From the NCBI GenBank assembly GCA_028023455.1, contig JAQFVV010000037.1, positions 1 to 64,000 on the forward strand: a stretch of DNA of 64,000 nt, read 5' to 3'. Every line of letters begins with the position of its first letter. Within the stretch, counting starts at the first letter, position 1. This DNA comes from Epiperipatus broadwayi (taxonomy: Eukaryota > Onychophora > Udeonychophora > Euonychophora > Peripatidae). The notes below the pieces were generated by a model. The model searched no databases and had not been told where the DNA came from. It saw only the letters and a list, made by a program, of their open reading frames with translations. Shown one piece after another: positions 57,901 to 64,000 of the stretch. The position numbers and the translations under genes are program-made.

Positions 57901-59762
57901 CACATAAAAAAAATCCTTTAAGTTATAGAAAATAATAAAAATGCATTTTTATATCAAACATTAAATTTCCTATCCAAAGATAGATTTAGAAGTCTAAACA
58001 GGATAGTGGCAGTGTCTGTCACAGTTTAGAACTCTTAACACAATTATATCAAACCGTGAATGGCAAAAGATTAAATACTTTGCTTAAAGCGCATATATAT
58101 CTCACTGATGTTTTTTTTTGGTCATAAATATACCATGATGATTTAATTACATGATGTTCCAAATTGCATTTTGATAAGTAAAGCATTTCACTTGTCAGAA
58201 CATATGATGGCTCTAATTTAGAATGAGTATATACTATAAGTGCAAGCTTATACTTGTATATACATACTAAACCTTAATGTTTTCATTTTTCTATATAAAT
58301 AAGTAAGTAATCAAATGACTATATTACTGGATATTCATAAGTTTAACCGCTGAAAGTGAAATAACAGAGTATGATCCACGCAAGTTCCAAAATATGTCAT
58401 TCTTCCACTGTATTAAACATTGCAGGCCATTTTCCAACATGATCATAATTGATTGATGTTTCCACAAAATATAACTATCAGATCTAATAACAATTTAGAA
58501 AATGTCTTTTGCGGTAAAATATATGGGAAGTAAATTATTTAAACTTTGTGAAAAATTTTCCTTTTTTAAAAATAAACAAATAATAAACTTAATTCTCAAT
58601 AAAAAGTAAAAAAAAGCATGCATTTTTCTAATCTTATCATTTATTTATTTTTATAAAAAAAGAATTGTTTCTTCTATTGTTTTTTAAAAAAAAGATATTC
58701 CTAATTACATTATTTTGAAAAAAATAAAACTTTAATTGCAATAAAAAACATCCAATAACTTTTTAATTGCTCTAATAAAGACACACACACAAAAAAGTCG
58801 TAACGTTATTAATTTTTTAAAAATATATCATAAGTGTTTAAAATAAAGTCATAGTAGTTTTAAATTAATTTTCTTTAATTAACAAAAAAAAAATTAAATG
58901 GTTTATTGTTTAGGAATTCATACGAAATTTGAGCACCAGAAGTTAGAGTGCTCTAGACATGATCGGTGGCTAACAGGTTTCTCTGGGCATAGCTGCTGAG
59001 AGATTCCTGACTCCGTTTAAGGAGAAGCACATCTTCAGCATGGGAGTTTGTTCATTCTAACACTGCATTATAAACCACACAAAACAATTGTATTAATTTC
59101 ATTTCTTATCAATTATCTATTTAAACAATGTGTAAATCATATTCACTTTTTAGAACATATGATGAAAGAATTTCATTATTTTATGACATTGTTTACATCA
59201 TGAGAGCTTATTTAATACTTATAATATATGCTTGTAAATATGAAACAATAATAAGCTGTGATAAATTGCGATATCAAATTATTATCAGCATAATCAATAT
59301 CACTAATTATTCATAGTATCCTATCTTCTATTAGCCCTGGGTGCTACACAATGGTAGAATGATAGATACAAAAGCAAAAGGCATCTGGATTGAAACTAAG
59401 CCTATCCCATCTGGTTTTCAAAAGTCACTTTCCAAATGGCTAATCCTTTAATTATTTAATTTATTATTACTTATTTGCTTCCATTTTCATTAAATATAGA
59501 ACTTAACATAATAATCTTTAACAAAACTGAGTAATAAATATTTTTTAGAAAAGCAAGCTACGCAATATGAATATTAAAATAATTTTTTTATATAGAAAGA
59601 TATATCCATGATGAATGACCTATCATGTTTTCAAAGGGAGGGGGATGACATAATTATATATAAAGAAAACAAATTTTAAAATAATTACATGTATTGAAAA
59701 AATCCTGTAAATAATTAATCTATTTCAGAATTTCACAACTGACGATTAATTCTCAATTTTAT
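57901..59762. other. AT-rich DNA, no gene recognised
   Basis: A slightly GC-richer patch at 58910-59050 is unassigned. The frame at 59128-59316 is unsupported. Confidence 0.45.
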
Positions 59763-60537
59763 CTTATCTTTTTGAATAAGCATTTATTTTTATAGCGTCT
59801 GTATACAATTGTAATTACATTCGAATATCGGCCTTTCAAGCCAATTGTGCAAATGCTTTGCGAGTGTTAAATAATAAATGAATACCCTCTGACCAATACA
59901 AGATATAGAATTTATGCAGGAATAAAAAGAATCCCTCTTATTCCTACGACTCAAATACTTATATATGAGCAAATCTGAAGCACTGGCACAGAAGGTGTGA
60001 CAATATAACGGTCACTTTAAATTACTATATACAATGTCTGAATGAATGACGCCGATGAAATTTTCTAGAATTTACTAAACATCATTCCAAATGAAACTTA
60101 ATCATATATATTTTTATAGCGTCAGTATACAATTAACACTCGCAAAGCGTTTGCACAATTGGCTTGAAAGGCCGATATTCGAATGTAATTACAATTGTAT
60201 ACAGACGCTATAAAAATAAATGCTTATTTATATATATATGATTAAGTTTCAGTTGAAATGACGTTTAGTAAATTCTAGAAAATTTCATCTGCGTCATTCA
60301 TTCAGACATTGTATATAGTAATTTAAAGTGACTGTTATATTGTCACACCTTCTTGCCAGTGCTTCAGATTTGCTCATATATAAGTATTTGAGTCGTAGGA
60401 ATAAGAGGAATTCTTTTTATTCCTGCATAAATTCTATATCTTGTATTGTTCAGAGGGTATTCATTTATTTAACACTCGCAAAGCGTTTGCACAATTGGCT
60501 TGAAAGGCCGATATTCGAATCTTATCTTTTTGAATAA
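59763..60537. mobile_element. 741-bp fold-back insertion with 17-bp target duplication
   Basis: CTTATCTTTTTGAATAA occurs exactly at 59763-59779 and 60521-60537. The insertion between has two long arms in inverted orientation (about 59780-60110 and about 60215-60520). A block GCAAAGCGTTTGCACAATTGG...AGGCCGATATTCGAAT occurs three times, at about 59820-59865 (minus), 60139-60184 and 60475-60520 (plus), so the element ends with this block at 60520. Two mirror frames (59790-59972 and 60328-60537) simply reflect the arms. No enzyme is encoded. The long duplication and unequal ends suggest retrotransposition rather than cut-and-paste. Confidence 0.9.
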
Positions 60538-62399
60538 TTCTTGCAGGTCTTACTATTACTTTTTTTTTTTAAAAACAAAAATAGGCATTCTAGAACGTGA
60601 TACACTACTCATATGCATTAAAATTAAAATGATGTTTTAAAAATTTTACAAATAAAAGTGACTCCAACACAGCAAATTACAATTTTGAAACTTTGTTTTT
60701 GATTTTTTATTTAACTGATTATCTTTTTAAAATCAACCATTATCATCCACTATAGGATAAGATCCTTCCAATTGTAATCCATTTTTTCTGATCAACATTT
60801 TCACTTTTCCATAACTATCCAGAGCATCATTACCTCTTCCATCTAGCTCAGACATGACTTTTTTTTTTGTCTTTTACAAACTCTTGGGATTAATTTGAAA
60901 CTCCAATTGTCCATCTATTATCAAATTTTACAACAACGTATTGTTTTTGCATAAATTAATTCTACAATAAACGTTTTTAACTCATAAAGAATATATTCCT
61001 TTTTAAACCTCAAGATTACTTTTTCTAATTGTTTCATAATTAAAATGTCAGGAAGTGTACAGTTTAAAAACTTCTGCAACAACAAGAATGGTCCTACATG
61101 GTTTAGTGGCATGAGTGGTAAACTCACGAGTTAAAGATTTTTGAATAAATTCTTAGCGGAGTGAAACACACCTAAAAAACATCTTGTTACTTGAATAGAA
61201 TTATTATGCTCAATCTGGAAAACTGGGTACTCAAATATCAGATGACTTCCCTAGCAATAAATCACAAGTTTATTACTATTATTATTGAATAAATAACTTT
61301 TCTAATACTAAAACTGCAAGGAATATAGTTGATCATATGTTGAATGTAAATGAGTCATTTTTTGGGAGGAGTGGACTCATTCTTCCCATTTCTCTTATAC
61401 TTTGTAAGTGAAATGTATTCTTATCATCATAGAAGTTATAAACTGTATTACCACCTCATTTAATATTTTATATTTCATTTGTAGATATATTATTACAATG
61501 TAAGTATAAGAAAATAATTATGCTTTAAAAAGCAATGTATTTTTTACAAATATTGCAATCAAACCTTTTAGAATTAACATATGAGCAAAAACAAACATGT
61601 TATTATAAAACATGATAACAAATCACCAACTAAAGTCTTAAAAAGAAATCCAAAAGACTGTAAAATACTCAGAAAAAGACTGGCAATAATATGGATAAAT
61701 GAGATAATCACATTTACTGGAGTGATATGAAGAAGAGAAACTGTGGATTGGAGAAATTATATTATACTTTGAAACTTTATATAAAAACTATTTTTTTAAA
61801 AATTCATTTTAATTTACTTTCAAAAAAAAACTGGTCTAAGAATGGGGATTCAAATGTTAGGGATAGGAATGTTATTTGCGTTTGGTAATCTGATTATTCT
61901 AGCTTATATTACACAGAGAGCTGCTTTTGCCTTATTGGTTAAGTTGGGAATTTATGGTTTATTCTTTCAATTTTTTGTTGATAACAATATTTTAATAATT
62001 ATTGCAATTAATTTTGATTATGAAAATAAGTTAACAATCTATATTTTTTATTAGTTATGACTCATTTATTTGCATATGTTTGTAATATTTTTATTATTTT
62101 TGATTATCAGTTTATAAGAATGTGCTTTAATTTTTAAGTATAAATACAAGATATAGATTAATCAGAATCTAAATCCATCTCAAAAATTGGTTTTTAAATC
62201 ATTTTCAAGCCTTATTGCATTATGTAGTTGATGAGTTTCACTTACTTAAAATAATTATCACCACCTATAAGTGATTTTTAAAATCTAACAGAATTGAATA
62301 ACTCCTAAAAAATATCAGCATAGATCTAATGGCAACCATAAGTTTAATGACTGTAGATGTGCAACATGCATATCCTTAACGAATTGTGAAGGGACTACC
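60538..62399. other. AT-rich DNA, no gene recognised
   Basis: No family identified. The 70-codon plus frame at 61842-62054 is hydrophobic and isolated. A poly(T) run lies at 60559-60570. Confidence 0.45.
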
Positions 62400-62659
62400 A
62401 TATTACAATTGTCTGAAGGTTTATAATGATGGTATATTATAAGATGTGATATGTTGGACTATTTCCATCATTTATGAGTCAATGTTGAATGTAAAGAAAA
62501 TTTTAAACTTTATTTAAACTTTCCAAATACAAACAACTTGAAAGTAATAACACACAAATAGACAATACAGGTTAGTAATTACATAACGTTTGAGTAATAT
62601 TATTCTCCACTCTTTTTAGGTGTTGCTGGCTTATATGCACAGTGACAATATTCACTTAG

Positions 62660-62727
62660 AAGTTGAACTCACACCTTTAGATTCTTGAATATCAAATTTT
62701 AAGGCAAACACTCTACCAACTAGGTGC
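62660..62727 (-). repeat. tRNA-like head of family D
   Basis: Minus strand: GCACCTAGTTGGTAGAGTG is a good D-arm and RNA polymerase III A box, GCCTTAAAA is an anticodon-loop-like segment, and GGTGTGAGTTCAACTTC is a T-arm with B box. An extra AT-rich stretch replaces the normal variable loop. It is a promoter-bearing SINE head, not a working tRNA. Confidence 0.6.
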
Positions 62728-62773
62728 GAGTTCAACTTCTGAGCGAATATTGTCACTGTGCATATAGGCCAGC

Positions 62774-62825
62774 AACACCTGAAGAAGAGTGGAGAATAAT
62801 ACTACTCGAAACATTGTGTAATTAC
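62774..62825 (+). ncRNA. Hammerhead-like motif, family D
   Basis: CTGAAGA (62779-62785; position 7 of the core tolerates any base), an extra A, stem II GAGT/ACTC with a 13-nt loop, GAAA (62808-62811), then CATTGTG. The minus-strand sister (about 62585-62640) reads CTAAAAA and has lost a base of the GAAA box. Stem I is not obvious, so it is a hammerhead-related rather than a clearly complete ribozyme. Confidence 0.45.
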
Positions 62826-62949
62826 TAACCTGTGTTGCCTATTTGTGTGTTATTACTAACAAGTTGTTTGTATTTGGAAAGTTTAAAATTTTCTTTACAT
62901 TCAACATTCACTCATAAATGATGGAAATAGTCCAATATATTACAATTGT

Positions 62950-63384
62950 GTTTTTATTGACATCTATGGGATTACCAAATTATCTTAGGACATTTATCCT
63001 TCATTTAAGAGTATCTCATATATGACCAATATTGCATGCATAGCTAGAGATATGGTCTGATGATTTGAATGCCATAGGTATGTTCTCTAAGTTATATCTA
63101 AACCTTTGAACAAGTAGCTCCTTTTCAACTTAACTCAAAGTTTACACAGCAATTCATTCCACAATTATATTTTTGGTGCTGAGAATTTAATTAATTTTAC
63201 TTTCTGTGAACTCCATTCAGTGATGACTACACTTATAATTGACTCTTTCACTGCTTAAAAATGATCTGGTAACAAAAAGATCATTAATTTAATCAAAGAG
63301 TAGCAGTTCATTCTTCAACTTCAGTTAGCTTCCTAGTTAATACTGATAAACAACCTTCCTTTCCTCAACATCTTGAATTTCGGC
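62950..63384. other. AT-rich DNA, no feature seen
   Basis: No recognisable coding or repeat content. Confidence 0.5.
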
Positions 63385-63553
63385 ATTCCAATTGATCACA
63401 CTAAAAGTATATATATATATTGCTTGGTTCATTGGGCATACACTTGCTCTATAGTAATGTTGAATCATGATTCCAATTGATCACACTAAAATATATATAT
63501 ATATTGCTTGGTTCGTTGGGCATACATTTGCTCTATAGTAATGTTGAATCATG
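63385..63553. repeat. Tandem duplication, two ~85-bp units
   Basis: ATTCCAATTGATCACACTAA through GTAATGTTGAATCATG is repeated at 63385-63469 and 63470-63553, with small differences in the (AT)n tract and two substitutions (CATTGGG/CGTTGGG, CACTTG/CATTTG). It is probably a recent local duplication. Confidence 0.9.
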
Positions 63554-64000
63554 TGTCTGTAAAATCAAACTAATATCAGCTAATCCTTACAAAATTTCCT
63601 GTGTTGTAGAGCATAGTGGACTCTAGAACCCTCAACTTTCTGTCACTTTTGGTATTCAAATTTCTAAAAAAACTCCTTATCAATAAATCATTTGATTATA
63701 ATTATTATTTTAATTTATAAGATTATCTCTAATTATAATTCTTGAAATATTCTTGCTGGTAATAAAAAACATCTCATTTTATTATTATTATTTTGGCCTA
63801 AATAATCTCTATCCAGCACTGACATTTTAAAGAGTTGTGAAAAAAATTCCTTTAGTGATAATGCATAAGCAATCTATTTTCATCTTTATAGATACAAATT
63901 TTTCTTAATTCACACTCAAAATTCTAGTAGTAATGTCCTTGGAACTTTGCATTTTACTTTCTTGTATGACAGTGTTGGCTACTAAATATCCATAAATCTG
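63554..64000. other. AT-rich DNA, no feature seen
   Basis: No recognisable coding or repeat content up to the window edge. Confidence 0.5.

Larger units (their letters stand above)
62400..62949. mobile_element. Family D: tRNA-like SINE with hammerhead-like body, inverted dimer
   Basis: ATATTACAATTGT at 62400-62412 and 62937-62949 bounds a 524-bp insertion. The minus strand holds a full unit: a tRNA-like head (complement of 62660-62727), then GTCACTGTGCATATAAGCC, AGCAACACC, the hammerhead-like motif, TAATTACTAACCTG, GTTATTAC, TTTGGAAAGTTTAAA and the end GATGGAAATAGTCCAA. The plus strand holds a second unit (about 62724-62936) that starts inside the tRNA-like T-arm (GGTGCGAGTTCAACTTC) and runs to the same end. 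The insertion is thus two units joined head to head. Confidence 0.85.

Noticed and set aside
61842-62054. 70-codon membrane-protein-like frame (GIQMLGIGMLFAFGNL...)
   Set aside because: Isolated, very short, AT-rich and without a recognisable family; cannot be told from chance.
62660-62727. Genuine tRNA gene
   Set aside because: The extra AT-rich variable region and its place as the head of a repeated composite element argue for a SINE head.

Overview
This window is a strongly AT-rich, intron-less-looking stretch of a repeat-dense animal genome. No convincing host protein-coding exon or functional host RNA gene is visible. Almost everything that can be recognised is a mobile element or its debris: non-LTR retrotransposons (LINEs), a Ty3/gypsy-type LTR element, a Penelope-like element (PLE), short tRNA-derived SINEs, solo-LTR-like pieces, microsatellites and several families of fold-back (inverted-repeat) insertions. 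The mix of PLE, CR1/Jockey-like LINE and tRNA-Gly-like SINE fits an invertebrate metazoan. The species cannot be fixed from the sequence; an arthropod or another AT-rich invertebrate are both plausible.

The most striking content is a set of small repeats carrying hammerhead-ribozyme-like cores: a CTGANGA box, a short hairpin, a GAAA box, a tiny palindromic stem III and a closing stem I. I separate four families. Family A (stem II GTGCT/AGCAC) is at 2285-2460, 12284-12570, 15845-16130, 17907-17952, 27438-28012 and 53550-53880. Family B (stem II GGC/GCC, stem III ACTAGT) is at 690-945, 10894-11814, 53151-53236 and 54202-54434. Family C is the palindrome at 40156-40402. Family D, a tRNA-like head joined to a hammerhead-like body, is at 37440-38700 and 62413-62936. 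Several copies are bounded by 10-17 bp target-site duplications, so they are genuine retro-insertions. In the B insertion at 10894-11814 a head-to-tail unit junction lies at the predicted ribozyme cleavage site. That is what reverse transcription of ribozyme-processed RNA (a 'retrozyme'-like cycle) would leave. A PLE fragment with a GIY-YIG endonuclease at 55378-56490 shows that a plausible source of mobilising enzyme exists in this genome.

Layout. 1-9700: mostly featureless AT-rich DNA with A and B repeats, a long (TAA)n tract and two SINEs. 9744-12570: a 259-bp tandem duplication, then the B and A fold-backs. 14395-15565: a decayed LINE on the minus strand. 16860-20312: SINEs, a well-preserved hammerhead core and a solo-LTR-like block. 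22475-29600: one decayed CR1/Jockey-type LINE on the plus strand, split by a 2.2-kb TGTAACGA-ended element, a tandem array, an A fold-back and a SINE. 30650-43000: fold-backs, one SINE and long empty stretches. 44010-46575: a gypsy-type element with a deleted pol. 49230-52400: a tandem repeat and a third LINE remnant. 53151-57460: A, B, PLE and SINE. 59780-62936: two fold-back insertions with clear target duplications.

All coordinates of elements without visible target duplications are approximate. Reading frames were followed by eye, and family names rest on motif recognition, not on database searches.
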